DNA of 64,000 nucleotides from Tupaia tana (taxonomy: Eukaryota; Chordata; Mammalia; Scandentia; Tupaiidae), in contig JAKSZU010000005.1 of the NCBI GenBank assembly GCA_026018925.1, positions 24,678,779-24,742,778 of the forward strand, read 5' to 3'. Each line of letters starts with the position of its first letter. Position 1 is the stretch's first letter. The notes under the pieces are model-generated. The model was not told where the DNA came from. It searched no databases and was given only the letters and a program-made list of their open reading frames with translations. Both the position numbers and the translations under genes were made by a program. Below are positions 34,657 through 45,022 of this stretch, piece by piece.

Positions 34657-34840
34657 GGGGCTGGCAGGTGGTGTGGTGGTTAAGGGCCGACCACATGGCC
34701 GACCACATGGCCGACCACAGTTTGCAAGTCCCGTACCTGGCAGCTTGTCCTCTCACATTCTCTCTCTCTTACTCTGTCCCCTCTAGTCAAATTAAAATAA
34801 ATAAATAAAGTTAAATAAAATAACGCTTTTTAAAAAAAGA
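34657..34840 (+). mobile_element. SHORT tRNA SINE with triplicated head segment
   Basis: Head GGGGCTGGCAGGTGGTGTGG TGGTTAAGG, then GGCCGACCACAT repeated about three times (34685-34722), B-box-like GTTTGCAAGTCCCG, then 'ggcagcttgtcctctcac' leading straight into a CT stretch and an AAATAAATAAA end. Confidence 0.75.
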
Positions 34841-34844
34841 ACAA

Positions 34845-35284
34845 AGGTTTATTTGGCTTATGATTTTGGTGGCTGAAAAGTCGGAAGGTGTGGGGATAGC
34901 ATTTAGCCTGTCTCTGGTCCGATGTTACAACATGGCTGACAGAAGCCACAAGCTAGAGGTCTGGTCTTTATTCTTAGGGTTTTACAGCCCCTGGTGCTCC
35001 ATGACTAGAGTCGTGGGTTCCAAGCAGCAGAGCATGGAGCACAAGGGGGTGAGGCCCTAGGCCCCCCTCCCACCCTGCCTGAGTTTACAAGGATATTCAC
35101 ACACTGATGTAACGACTGGCCTGTAGAGCTCTGTATTTCGGTGTCAGTACAGCCCAGAAAGGTGAGCTGAGCACTCGGAGCAGCCAGAGGCAGAGGAGCT
35201 GGGAGGAGGCTGGAGTCAAGGACAAGAAGGGAAGCAAAAAGCAAGGCTGGAAAGCAGGGCCAGGGGCAGTTACAAGGCTGTGCT
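34845..35284. other. no recognisable feature
   Basis: No gene or repeat identified. Confidence 0.35.
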
Positions 35285-35491
35285 GGTTTGCCGAAGCTGC
35301 TGAGACAAAGAGAACTGAGAGACTCTAACAACAGAAATTTTTTGTCTCACTTTCTAGAGGTTAGAAGTCCCAAATCAAGATGCCAGCAGGGCTGTGTTCC
35401 CTCTGAAGGCACTAGGGAGGCCTGATAGGGTTTCTTTCTCGGTAGTTGCATGACTTGTGACAGCGCAACTCTAATCTTCACACAGCATTCA

Positions 35492-35529
<38 letters not shown>

Positions 35530-35746
35530 ATTCACCGTGTGTGTGTGTGTGTGTGTCTTCATGTGGTGTGCTTTTTATAAGGACATCAGCCATATCAGGT
35601 TTGGGACTACCCTGCTCCCCTATGATGTCATCTTGACTAATTACATCCAATGACCCCATTTCCAAATAAGGTCCCATTCTAAGGTACAGAGTTACGACTT
35701 CAGCATAGGAATTTTGGGGTCTGAGGACGTAATTCAACTCATAACA
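35285..35746 (-). repeat. MLT1-like LTR (MaLR), minus strand
   Basis: 'aacaacagaaattttttgtctcac', 'agaggttagaagtcccaaatcaag', 'tataaggacatcagccatatcagg', 'aattacatccaatgacccc', 'gaattttggggtctgagg' and 'caactcataaca' follow the reverse-complement MLT1 order. A TG microsatellite interrupts it at 35493-35556. Confidence 0.65.
35493..35556. repeat. two (TG)n runs separated by CATTCACCG
   Basis: GTGTG runs at 35493-35528 and 35538-35556, each preceded by ATTCACC. Probably an internal duplication by slippage. Confidence 0.85.
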
Positions 35747-35793
35747 AAGTCCGTCTCATGAGAGAAAATTTGTGAGTCAAAAGCTTGAAGACC

Positions 35794-36050
35794 TGGGGCC
35801 AATAGGTGGTGTGTTAGTTAAGGCACTGAACTCCCACATGGTTAGAGTTTTGGACCTAGAGGCTTGAAAATCACACAAGGCCTGTGTGTGTGCATCCCCA
35901 GAATCCTGAGAGGGGAATGGGGGACAAAGAATTGAAGCGTGGTCATCCCCTAGGGGGATGAAAGTGATTTCTCACTTTCATTCTCTCTGTTTCCCACTTT
36001 CTCTCCAGCAAGAGCATGCATCCTATGGCAACATCCCTCCCTCCATCCCC
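35794..36050 (+). mobile_element. LONG tRNA SINE, old subfamily
   Basis: Head GGGGCCAATAGGTGGTGTGT TAGTTAAGGC, degenerate B box GAGTTTTGGACC, body 'atcctgagaggggaatgggg', end CATCCTATGGCAACATCCC. The A-tail is lost. Confidence 0.7.
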
Positions 36051-36140
36051 TACCTCCCCCAAAGAGCTTAAAAACTCTGTATAAACCAGGGGTCAGCACA
36101 TGACATGGTCAGGGGAATGGTCCAGAAATAAAATGAACTG

Positions 36141-36406
36141 GGATGGGCCCCTAGTGCAGTGGTTAAGGCACTGTGCAATGGGAGCCAGATCCCACATGGC
36201 CAACCATGCAGGGTTTGAATCCCAGCCCTGGCAGCTTGAAAAACACACTGGTGTGTGCATGTGAAAAATCTTTATGGGAAGGAAAATGAAGGAAAAGGAT
36301 TGTGGCATGACCCACCCCAAGGGGGAATGTTGTGTGTGTGTGTTCCCTCTTTGTTAGTGCACATACCCTCTTGCAATTTAAGGAAAAAATTTGAAAAACA
36401 AAAACC
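36141..36406 (+). mobile_element. LONG tRNA SINE, oldest subfamily
   Basis: Head GGATGGGCCCCTAGTGCAGT GGTTAAGGC, 'gagccagatcccacatggcc', B box GGGTTTGAATCCCAG, body and end CCCTCTTGCAATTTAAGG. Its tail continues as a CA repeat (36408-36467). Confidence 0.75.
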
Positions 36407-36407
36407 A

Positions 36408-36467
36408 AACACACACACATGCACACACACACATACACACACATGCGTGCACGTGCACACGCACACA
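36408..36467. repeat. (CA)n-rich SINE tail microsatellite
   Basis: ACACACACACATGCACACAC-type run grown from the A-rich tail of the SINE at 36141. Confidence 0.8.
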
Positions 36468-36639
36468 TGAAATAATAGAAACTCTTCAGGGAGTTTGGAG
36501 GGCTGCTTCTCCATGATGCTGGCTACAGGGCCTGGCAAGATTAAAGAAGCAGAAAAGGATCAAAGTAGTCCTCCTGTAGGCCGGGGATCCAATGGGTGAA
36601 GTCGAAGTGTTTCTGCAGTATGGTGTCTTCCAACATGCC

Positions 36640-36745
36640 TTTTTTTGAGCCTGAGCCATGTGCCAAGAGTGGTCCATGAAGGTGAATAGGAACATCATTG
36701 CTGCCCCCAAGGAGCTCCTAATGTTATGATTAAATGGTAATGTTT
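36640..36745 (+). repeat. L2-like fragment
   Basis: 'gagccatgtgccaagagtgg', 'catgaaggtgaatagg' and 'ccccaaggagctcctaatg' match L2 phrases. Confidence 0.35.
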
Positions 36746-37149
36746 TTATAGAGTTCAAAAATGGTCCCATTATTTTTTTCAAAACCACACATTTGTCTTG
36801 AGCTAGACAGAAAGTTAAAAAGCAGCAAAATAATCAACTTTCAGTGCTAAAATTGCAGAACAAAATTTGTAAGGTGTCAGCTTTCTGTTGGTTTCAAGAC
36901 ACACAGTAATAGGCTATCAAGAAAAATGTAGTAGGGGCCAAGGGGCCACATACGGTTTTACATTTAAGGACATAGCGCCACCGTTAGGCTTGCTGATGAC
37001 AGGTGGTAGTGAGGTTTATGTCTCGCTTGCAGTTCAAGAGAATGCCTCTCTTCAAGGCTACTCAAATGTGTAATCATTAACTTGCAGTCATTTATATTAT
37101 GTAGTCTCTTACTAATAGAGTTAAATTCAATGCAGGCAGTGTATCGGGA
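36746..37149. other. no recognisable feature
   Basis: The block at 36930-37075 is slightly richer in CpG than its surroundings and has a 61-codon frame, but no identity is evident. Confidence 0.35.
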
Positions 37150-37280
37150 AAAACATGGATTTTCAACCCAGACACATCAGTCTCCTGTCACCACCACTCT
37201 GTAACTGTGTGACTTATTTCAGGAAGCTGAGCCTCCTGTTTCTTGTTGGCAAAATGAAAATAATAATGAAAAAGTTCCAT
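37150..37280 (+). repeat. MIR fragment
   Basis: 'ctgtaactgtgtgacttatttcagg', 'agctgagcctcctgtttc' and 'ggcaaaatgaaaataataatg' follow the MIR order. Confidence 0.45.
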
Positions 37281-37549
37281 AATGATCATGAGAGTTAGAC
37301 TAGAAAACACATTCAAGGACCTTGCCAAATCCTGGTGCCTCTGTCCTCATGGTGGTTTCACAGAATGGAAGACAGGGCTGGCCCAGGGCTGGAGACCGGT
37401 GATAGACGGGCACTGTCTGGGGAACCAGAGGCACCAGGTAAGTAGCTCGGTATCAGGGGACATGACAACTATAAATGTAGCAAGGCCAACAAACAGGGAA
37501 GCCAAGACACACAGGTGTGTCTACTTCCCAAACACCTTTGAATCTATCC
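37281..37549. other. no recognisable feature
   Basis: The 132-codon frame at 37282-37680 has no recognised domain and runs into an L2 fragment, so it is not supported as a gene. Confidence 0.4.
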
Positions 37550-38115
37550 ATTTTTCTAACCCCACCACCCTGACTGAGGTCCAGATGCCTGGGCTCCTTC
37601 GAAGGTCTCCTAACTCATCTCCTTGCCTCTCTCCCTTCTACCCATCTTCTCTTCTTTTCTGCAGTAAGAAAGATCCTTAGACATGCCATCCAGTCATATG
37701 CACCTGGGCTTACAGCTGTCAAACTAATATTGCCTTTAATATAAAATCATATTTCATCCCATGATTAACAATACCTGCTGGATCAGGACCTCTATCCCTT
37801 TAGCTAGCCACCTCATTGCAGCTCTGCTGAGTAAACCCAGCTCCTCCATGTACCACATTCCCTCTGCTCTCTGGCCCTGTGCACATTCTATTCCCTGTGC
37901 TGCGCACACTCTTACCTCTCATCCTCTTTTCTGGTGTCTTTTATTCATCTTTTAGGTTCCTGATTATACCTGTTTCTTCCTCTAGGAAGCCTTCCTGTTG
38001 GGCCCAAGGCTGTGTCGGTAACCACTGTAATCTCTAAGTTGCTTTGAAAGTACCTCATACTGTAGATAGCACATGGCTGCTGTCATTCAGTAGATGTTTG
38101 CTGAATGAATAAATC
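37550..38115 (-). repeat. L2 remnant, reverse orientation
   Basis: 'ccttgcctctctcccttc', 'caaactaatattgcctttaata', 'aggttcctgattatacctgtttc', 'aggaagccttcctgttg', 'tgtagatagcacatgg' and 'agtagatgtttgctgaatg' make a long, well ordered reverse L2 match. Confidence 0.55.
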
Positions 38116-38240
38116 CATGGCGGAGAGGAGGGCTGCAGGCTTGACTGGCAGGTGAGGCTGAGGTAATTTACTGAGAAGCTCTCAGTTAGGTTTTTCCCAC
38201 TTATCAGTCAGGGTTTTATCAGGAATCAGATGGCTTGATG

Positions 38241-38520
38241 AGAGGCTTGCAGGTGGCATGGTGCTTAAGGCACTGGACTCCAACATGGCCTTCTGTGGTT
38301 CCAGTCCTAAACCCAGCAGCTTGAAACTCACACGGAGCACATATGCATGCATGCCCAAAGTACCAGGAGGAGAATGGAGGAGAAGGGATTGCCACATGGT
38401 TATCCCCTCCCCCACAGGGGGTGATTTCTCACTTTCCCTCTCTGTGTCTCTGTCTCTCTAGTGAGCATAGGTACCCTATGGGAAAAACCTTAATTTAAAA
38501 ATAAATTAATTAATAAATAA
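38241..38520 (+). mobile_element. LONG tRNA SINE
   Basis: Head GGCTTGCAGGTGGCATGGTG CTTAAGGC, B box TGGTTCCAGTCC, 'aggaggagaatggaggag' body, end TACCCTATGGGAAAAACC and a TAATTAATAAATAAA tail. Imperfect TSD AGATGGCTTGAT at 38227 and AGATGGTTTGAT at 38523. Confidence 0.82.
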
Positions 38521-38534
38521 AAAGATGGTTTGAT

Positions 38535-39865
38535 AAACCAGGGTAATCTAGAAGAATGAGCTGAAGGGCCTTTATCAAGGATGTAGATAGGGTCAAGAAT
38601 TCCCACAAAGGAAGACGAAATACCCAGCCAGGCCTGAGAACAGCAGGAAGCCACAAGCTACCCTGGCCTGACAAGTCAAAAGACATGAGTTTCAGAACCT
38701 CAGAGTGGTAGCTGTCAGGGAGGGCTGTTGGGGACAGCTGTGGCCTCTAGCAGAGAAATGAAGCCTCTCTCACCCTTCCATCTCCGATGAAGGCCTCTAC
38801 TGGCTAAGTCTAACAGCAGCCAGAGGACAAGCAGGCTAGTCTATGCAGCCATAGCACTACGGGCGGGGAATGGAATGGAGAAGGGAGCTGTGTGGATCTG
38901 TGGAAATACCCAGAGTACCCAGCACACCTGTCCTAAACTGGATCCCACCGGCTGGTATGAATGCCTCTGTCCCTCGGATCTGAACATATTGATCTGCCCA
39001 TTAAATAGAGATGAAATGAAAATGGTTTCTAAAAAAAATTTTTTTTATTGAGTTAGAAAGATTGGCTTTTTAAAAATCTTAGTTTGTATTTGTAATTTAG
39101 TAATAGTGAATGCTAATTTAAGCTTTACGAATTTGCTTTGAGATTTTTCCTGAGCTTGGTCATAGCTCAACCTCCACTCTTCAGATGAATTTTCCCACTG
39201 TTGGACTGAGGTCTGAGCAAGGGCCTTTTGTCTGGACAGGGCGGCATTCCTTACTGAAGCGTGGAACATCTCAACAGGGAAAAATGTAATGAATTCTACT
39301 GTCAATTGGTCCCGAAAACTAGATGTGGGACCCAGAGATAGTTTGCAATTAGAGGGTTACTCTTGCCATTTGGAAGGTATCAGCAGGGAGTCAGGACTCT
39401 TCCTTTCAGAACAGACACATATTTCTTGACTTGTGAATCTATAAATAGACTCCTGTCTGCTGAGCCCTTGTGTGCTATGATAATTCAAAAGCCAGACAGC
39501 GTGCAAAGGCATCCTGTGTGTACTAAGTGATTGCAACACCATCTGCTTTTGTCTGTTCTAAGGTGCTGAGTTTGTTAGCTCAGAGTGCTAACAAGTTAGG
39601 GATGTAGGGGCCTGATGCTACCCAGGCCTTATTCAACCAAAAGGAAACTTAATATTCAAACAGAATCAGAGGAACTATCTGCAACCATTTGCATCTGCTA
39701 CTTGCTTCATTCTCCACTCCAAGCTCAAAGTGTTCTCCTTTAGGAAATTCAGCCACACATGTGTATAATGCAGCCATGTTCAGTTTCAGGATTGCTTCAG
39801 AAAACTGCAGACTTCTGTGTTCAGAGTTGATTATAGCTCTCTTAGCTGGGGATCACATGTATAGT
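38535..39865. other. about 1.3 kb with no recognisable feature
   Basis: Contains a short A8/T8 self-complementary run near 39030. No gene or repeat identified. Confidence 0.4.
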
Positions 39866-40232
39866 ATATTGGGTGTGAGGGATGGGATTTTTATGTCCCC
39901 TCCAAATTCATATATTGAAGCTCAAATCCCCAATGTGATGGGATTAGAAGGTGGGACCTTTGGGAGATGAATCAATAACAAGAGTGGACCTTACATGATG
40001 GGATTAATGCCTCTATGAAAAGAGAGATGAGAGAGGTATTCTTTCTGCCATATGATGACACAGCAGGAAGGTGGCCATCTGCAAACCGAGATGTGGGCCC
40101 TTACCAGACACCAGGTCTCCTGGCACCTTAGTCTTAGACTTCTCAGCCTCCAGAACTATCAAAAATAAATGTTTGTTGTTTAAGCCACCCAATCTGTGGT
40201 GTCTTATTATACAGCCCAGACTAAGATGGTGG
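39866..40232 (+). repeat. MLT1-like LTR (MaLR), plus strand
   Basis: 'ccaaattcatatattgaagc', 'tgtgatgggattagaaggtgg', 'cctttgggagatgaatc', 'gtggccatctgcaaacc', 'ccagacaccaggtctcctgg' and 'tgtttgttgtttaagccaccc' are the MLT1 landmarks in order. Confidence 0.75.
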
Positions 40233-40250
40233 GTGTTAGAGTATAAATGC

Positions 40251-40650
40251 AAGGTCTTCAAAAAATTCATGGAAATGTGTCTCATGGAAAAACTATGTAT
40301 AGATTTGAATTTTTTTTGCACCAAGATTCACTTATACTTTTTTTTTTTTTAAGAGATTTTTGCTATAGGGTGTGAGTGCTCACCAGGAGTACAGAGAGAG
40401 ACAGAGAGATAGAAAATGAGAATCACCCCCCCCCCCCCCCGGGGGATGGCCATGCTATAATCCCTCTCCTCCATTCTCAGGATTTTGGGCACACACGCAC
40501 ACACATCCAGCGTGAGTTTTAAGTTACCAGGTCCGGGACTTGAACGAAAGTCGACTACATGGGAGTCCAGTGACATAGCCATTATGCCATCTGCTGGTCC
40601 CTCTTGTACTTTAATTACATTGTTCCACAAACTTTTGAAATTTCCTTATT
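40251..40650. mobile_element. mariner-like MITE, family P2, split by a SINE
   Basis: Left part 40251-40340 ('ggtcttcaaaaaattcatgg', 'gaaaaactatgtatag', 'ttgcaccaagattcac') and right part 40603-40650 ('ccacaaacttttgaaatttcc') are one element interrupted at 40341-40602, so the MITE is older than that SINE. Confidence 0.65.
40341..40602 (-). mobile_element. LONG tRNA SINE inside a MITE
   Basis: T tail, GATTTTTGCTATAGGGTG, a poly(C) expansion of 15 C in the CACCCCCC block (about 40427-40441), head ending TCTGCTGGTCCC. Imperfect TSD CTTATACTTT / CTTGTACTTT. Confidence 0.85.
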
Positions 40651-40680
40651 TGGTAGACTCTATGTTAAAAAGTATGTTCT

Positions 40681-40865
40681 AGGGGCTAGCAGATGGCGTG
40701 ATGTTTAAGGTCTCCCACATGGCCGACCATGGTTCGAATCCTGGATCTAGCTGGCAGCTTGCCTTCTCACTTTCTCTCTCTCTCTCTCTCTCTTTCTTTC
40801 TGCCTTTTTCCCTGGTAAGCATAGCAAATTTAAAAATAATAATAATTAGTAAAATTAAATAAATA
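40681..40865 (+). mobile_element. SHORT tRNA SINE
   Basis: Head GGGGCTAGCAGATGGCGTGA, 'cccacatggccgaccatgg', B box GGTTCGAATCCTGG, then directly a (CT)n stretch and A/T-rich end. Lacks the AAGATCCCGAGAG body, as do 34657, 51075 and 53480. Confidence 0.75.
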
Positions 40866-40879
40866 TTTTTAAATAAATA

Positions 40880-40952
40880 ATTATATATATATGTGTATGT
40901 GTGTATATATACATATATATACACACACACACATATATATATACACACATAC
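40880..40952. repeat. TA/TG/CA compound microsatellite
   Basis: ATATATATATGTGTATGTG then ATATACACACACACAC alternation. Confidence 0.85.
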
Positions 40953-42276
40953 TAAGATTCCTTGAATGAAATGGGTTCAGCTCCTGGTTTGTTACTCTAG
41001 GTCCCTAAGATACTATGACTACCCAGGAGAATTGGCCCAGATATATGTAATAAATGATGGGCATCCTGTTCCATTTTTGGCTTTTCATTCAATACCTGGC
41101 TTATAGAAGAGCATCTTTGCATAAGAAATTTAGGGAGCAAAACTAGAGAAGTGAGAGGAGGGAAAAATCATCAAGTTTTATTTTGGATGCTCTAATGAGG
41201 CAGCATTAAAGTCTACACTTTCCCACTCTTGCCCCACGGCCTCAGGTCATTTCAAAGGTGGCTGCGTCTGACTGCTGTGAAGATTTGTGACACCAGAGAA
41301 GACCACTTCTTCGACATACAGACAGGATTTGAGCTACAGACCCTTCTACATAAAAGACAAAAATTAATTAACTTGTCAAATCCTTCCTCTGGGCTTAAAT
41401 GCAATTGATTTTTGCATAGCAGATCTCCTCTCCCAGGAGGGCTGATGCCTGTTTCTTCTCTTCTCTCATGCCAATCTCTGGCTCAGGGCTAGCAGGTTTT
41501 CCCAGTAGAGGCTGGGAATGTCCCGCACTAACAGATTCTCCTAGTACTCAGAAATCTATGTGTAGGTCAAAACTCAACATGCATAAGACAGTGTGACCCA
41601 CAGGAACCAGATGAGCATTAAAAGCTAGAATTATTATTATAAACATATTTAATAAGATATACTCACTTTTTCAAAAATGCAAATAAAGTTTGCAGCTTTG
41701 TTTAAATGTTTTTGACTTATACTCTTATTGAACTCTAGCAACAAACCCAAGTGCGGCTGCTCATCACTTGAAAACCGTATTTGAGAGACAAAAGGAAAGC
41801 TTGCTTTATTCAGGAAGTCAGCAATTGGGGAAAGTGATGGACTAATGTCCAAAGACCGTCTCTGAAGTCCAAATCTGATGAGGATTTTTAAGGGCAAAGC
41901 AGGGAGATACTATGTACTATTTTGCCCAGCTTAGCATTTCCTTTCCTTGAGGGGCCCTTGGAGGAGAATTCCTGACATCGGGGTTATTGCTTTCAGCTGT
42001 CCTGGGTCAATTGACCCTGATTATCGGTGCAGAAGTGTTTATGGGGTCTGAGATTGCCTTGAGCCCATATGATTTCTGGTTTCAAGGTCCTTGCGTCTCT
42101 AAAAAGTCTCAACAAAATGATGATTATTTCCTGAAAGCTAGGTATTTAAGCAAGACTTGTGAAAAAAAATATTAAAAAGAAGAAGAAAAGAAAGAAAGAA
42201 ACTGAAGACCAGTCTACAGTATTTAACCGACAGTGATGGATCTAATACGGAGTTACTTTAGATCTTGCATTAGTTG
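40953..42276. other. about 1.3 kb with no recognisable feature
   Basis: No gene or repeat identified. Short GAAAGAAAGAAA run near 42180-42200. Confidence 0.4.
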
Positions 42277-42486
42277 GGACCAGCAGGTGGTGAAATGGTT
42301 ACCTTCCTGGATTCCCATGTAGTCAACCACAGTTCAAGTCCCAAAACTGGTAGCTTAAAACTCATGCTGTGCGTGCGTGCATGCATGCCCAAAATCCCAA
42401 GATGAGAATGGAGAAGAGATTTTGGTGTGGCCATCACCCCAGGGAGGGATTTCTCATTTTCTGTCTCTCTGTCCCTTAGCTCTATG
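42277..42486 (+). mobile_element. LONG tRNA SINE, 3'-shortened
   Basis: Head GGGACCAGCAGGTGGTGAAATGG, B box AGTTCAAGTCCC, body, then ends at CTCTGTCCCTTAGCTCTATG without the normal CCCTATAGC end. Confidence 0.78.
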
Positions 42487-42490
42487 AAAA

Positions 42491-42985
42491 TACAGTCATG
42501 GGGAACCAGCAGTTAGCGTAATGGCTATGTCGCTGGACTCCCATGTCGTTGACCTTAGTTTGCGTCCCAGACCCGGTGGCTTAAAACTCATGCTGGCTGT
42601 GTGTGCGTGCATGCCCAAGATCCTGAGAGGAGAATGGAGGAGAAGGGATTGCGGCGTGACCATCCCCCCTGGGGGGTGATTTCTCGCTTTCTGTCTCTAT
42701 GTCTCTCTCTGTCTGTCTGGTGAGCGCATGCGCACTATAGCGAAAACCTCTCCCCCCCCCCCAAAAAAAAATAAAGTCATGCAGCACTTGATGACAGAGA
42801 CACAGTCTGAGAAATATATTGGTATTTGATTTTGATTTCATTGTTCAAACCTCTTAGGGTATATTTACAAAAACCCAGATGGTATAGCCTCATATGTACC
42901 TATGTTACATGATATAGCCTTTGAGAATCTTATGGGACCACTGTTGAACGTCCAGTCCCTCCTTGACCGAAGTGTACCCATGTGG
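42491..42985. mobile_element. TcMar-Tigger-like element, split by a SINE
   Basis: It begins CAGTCATG at 42491, is interrupted by the SINE at 42501-42770, and resumes AAAGTCATGCAGCACTTGATG with 'agtctgagaaatatattgg', 'cagatggtatagcc', 'atgttacatgatatagcc' and 'cttatgggaccactgttgaac'. Same family as 5936-6137. Confidence 0.5.
42501..42770 (+). mobile_element. LONG tRNA SINE, young subfamily
   Basis: Starts GGGAACCAGCAGTTAGCG (42500), B box AGTTTGCGTCCC, end CACTATAGCGAAAACCTC followed by a C12 run then A. TSD ATACAGTCATG / ATAAAGTCATG. It inserted at the first bases of a Tigger-like element. Confidence 0.88.
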
Positions 42986-43177
42986 TACATTCCCGTACTT
43001 TTGATACTCATGAATTGTAGCATACTTGCTTTTCAGCAAACGAGTATTTTAGCAGAAAACTATTTGAAAACACAAACTCAATTTACATTTCTGTATTCAA
43101 ATTCTATACACTTGGAATACAATTTTATGTTGTTCAGTCCTTTGACTCATTAAGTTTGAGTGCAGTTAAGTATAGGA

Positions 43178-43246
43178 TATATTGGAAAAGTCTTGACTGG
43201 TTTTTCCATAGAGAAATATGCCATGACTTTTTCAATAACCCAATAC
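43178..43246. mobile_element. palindromic MITE, family P1
   Basis: Left arm ATATTGGAAAAGTCTTGAC and right arm CATGACTTTTTCAATAACCC AATA pair around TTTTTCCATAGAGAAATATG. The most complete outer ends of the four copies, starting and ending with TA. Confidence 0.6.
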
Positions 43247-43469
43247 AAAAAATGGAGCTCAAAAAGGAGAAAAGGAAGAAAACAGATAAACAGAAAAATC
43301 TTCAAAGAGTCAGACTCCTTAATCACTTTAAAAACTTAAAACAAATTTATCACACCTCTCATGAGCATGGCCCACTTAAAATTTACAGACAGGATATAAA
43401 CAATTTTTTTATTTAATGAAGACTGAATTACTATGAGCTATAAAGCTATTCTTTAAAAATCAACAATTT

Positions 43470-43759
43470 TTTTTTTGGGGGGGAGAGGTTTTTGCTGTAG
43501 TCCCAGGACTTGAACTACTATCGGCCATATGGCACGTGCGCTCGCCAGAAAGACAGAGACAGAGAAACAGAAAGTGAAAAATCACTCCCCAGGGGGGATG
43601 GCCACACCACAATACCTTCTCCTCCACCTCCTCTCGGGATCTTGGGCACGCACGCACACATGCCCGGCATGAGTTCAAGCTGTTGGGTCCAGGATTTGAA
43701 CCACAGTCGACTACATGGGAGTCCAGCGACATAGCCATTATGCCAACTGCTGGTCCTCC
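43470..43759 (-). mobile_element. LONG tRNA SINE, chimeric, with TSD
   Basis: A full minus-strand copy, except that about 33 bp at 43501-43533 (containing CCCAGGACTTGAACTACT) has been inserted in the 3' end between GCTGTAG and ACGTGCGCTCG. That insert is itself the B-box region of a related SINE in the same orientation. TSD AAATCAACAATTT at 43457-43469 and 43760-43772. Confidence 0.88.
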
Positions 43760-43801
43760 AAATCAACAATTTAAGCAGGCCAAATAAGAGCTTTGAAACT
43801 T

Positions 43802-44069
43802 TTTTTTTTTTTTTTTTTGAGAGGTTTTTGCGATAGGGCGCGTGTGCTCGCCAGGCAGACAGAGAGAGACAGAGAGACAGAAAGCAAGAAATCACCCCCC
43901 AGGGGGGATGGCCATGCCACAATCCCTTCTCCTCCATTCTCCTCTCGGGATCTTGGGCACACACGCACACGCGCCCGGCATGAGTTTTAAGCCACTGGGT
44001 CCAGGACGCGAACCACGGTCGACTACATGGGAGTCCAGCGACATAGCCATTACGCTAACTGCTGGTCCC
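43802..44069 (-). mobile_element. LONG tRNA SINE, young subfamily
   Basis: T18 tail, GGTTTTTGCGATAGGGCGCG, body, B box GGTTCGCGTCC on the minus strand and head ending ACTGCTGGTCCC. Short target repeat (AAACTTT) on both sides. Confidence 0.9.
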
Positions 44070-44387
44070 TAAACTTTGTATTCTTGACCTGATCAAGATG
44101 TAATTACTAGTCAGAACAAAGAGAATGTAAAAAGCCCTTCATTTTTGCTCATGTTGGGGCCCCTTAAAGTTAGGGGTTGTCCTTCATCTTCTAGATTCTT
44201 ATCAGCAAACCTTCCTTTCTGGGCTGGTGGGATTAGGTGCCTAGGATCTGAGCTGTGACTCACTAACAGATGCCTAGGGCTACAACTCACTGGACCAGGT
44301 CCTTTCTCTTGGAAAATTTTATTTCAAGACATACAAGAGACAGAGTCAGAAAGCCACTAGCATACTCTGGTAAGAATTCTGGAACTA
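44070..44387. other. no recognisable feature
   Basis: Nothing identified. Confidence 0.4.
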
Positions 44388-44612
44388 GGGATGACCCTGT
44401 AGCCTAGTGGGTAAGGAAGCCAGATTCCACCGTCTGACCTCGGTTTGAATTCCAGCCCCAGTGGCTTGAAAAGAACACCAGGCACATGTGCCTGTGAGCC
44501 CCAAATCACGACAGGATAGAGAAATCGACATGACCACGCCCCACTGGGAGGGTGGTCTCTCCTCCCTGACTAGCACACATGTCCTCTGGCAATTCAAAAC
44601 AAAAAAAATAAG
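44388..44612 (+). mobile_element. LONG tRNA SINE, oldest subfamily
   Basis: Head GGGATGACCCTGTAGCCTAG TGGGTAAGG, B box GGTTTGAATTCCAG, body 'gaccacgccccactggg', end GTCCTCTGGCAATTCAAAAC and A-rich tail. Confidence 0.7.
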
Positions 44613-44787
44613 AAGTCACACATAATCTCAGAGTTCCTTGCACAGTTTCTCAGACTAAATAGACTTCACTAATACTTTTAAAATGGAACTGAAAATGGAA
44701 AAGGAGTTTGCCACCCTGTGAGTAAGAGGATTCATCTATTCTTCAAAAACATATACAGTAAAAATATATATATTTATAGACACAGTA

Positions 44788-45022
44788 GGAACCAGCAGGT
44801 GGCATAGTGGTTAAGGCACTGGCCAACTACTATTCAAGTCCCAGACCTGGCAACTTGAAACACTCTGGGCATGTCTGCATGTATGCCCAAAACCCCGAGA
44901 GGAGACAGAGAAAGGGATTGCAGCATGGCCATCCTCCCTGGGGGGGTTGGGGGGGGATTTCTCGTTTTCTGCCTCTCTGTCTCTCCAGCAAGCACACACA
45001 CCCTATAGGAGAAATCTCTAAG
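44788..45022 (+). mobile_element. LONG tRNA SINE, old subfamily
   Basis: Head GGAACCAGCAGGTGGCATAG TGGTTAAGGC with a deletion between the A and B boxes, B box ATTCAAGTCCC, body with a G-rich expansion (GGGGGGGTTGGGGGGGG), end CACCCTATAGGAGAAATCTC. Confidence 0.8.
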
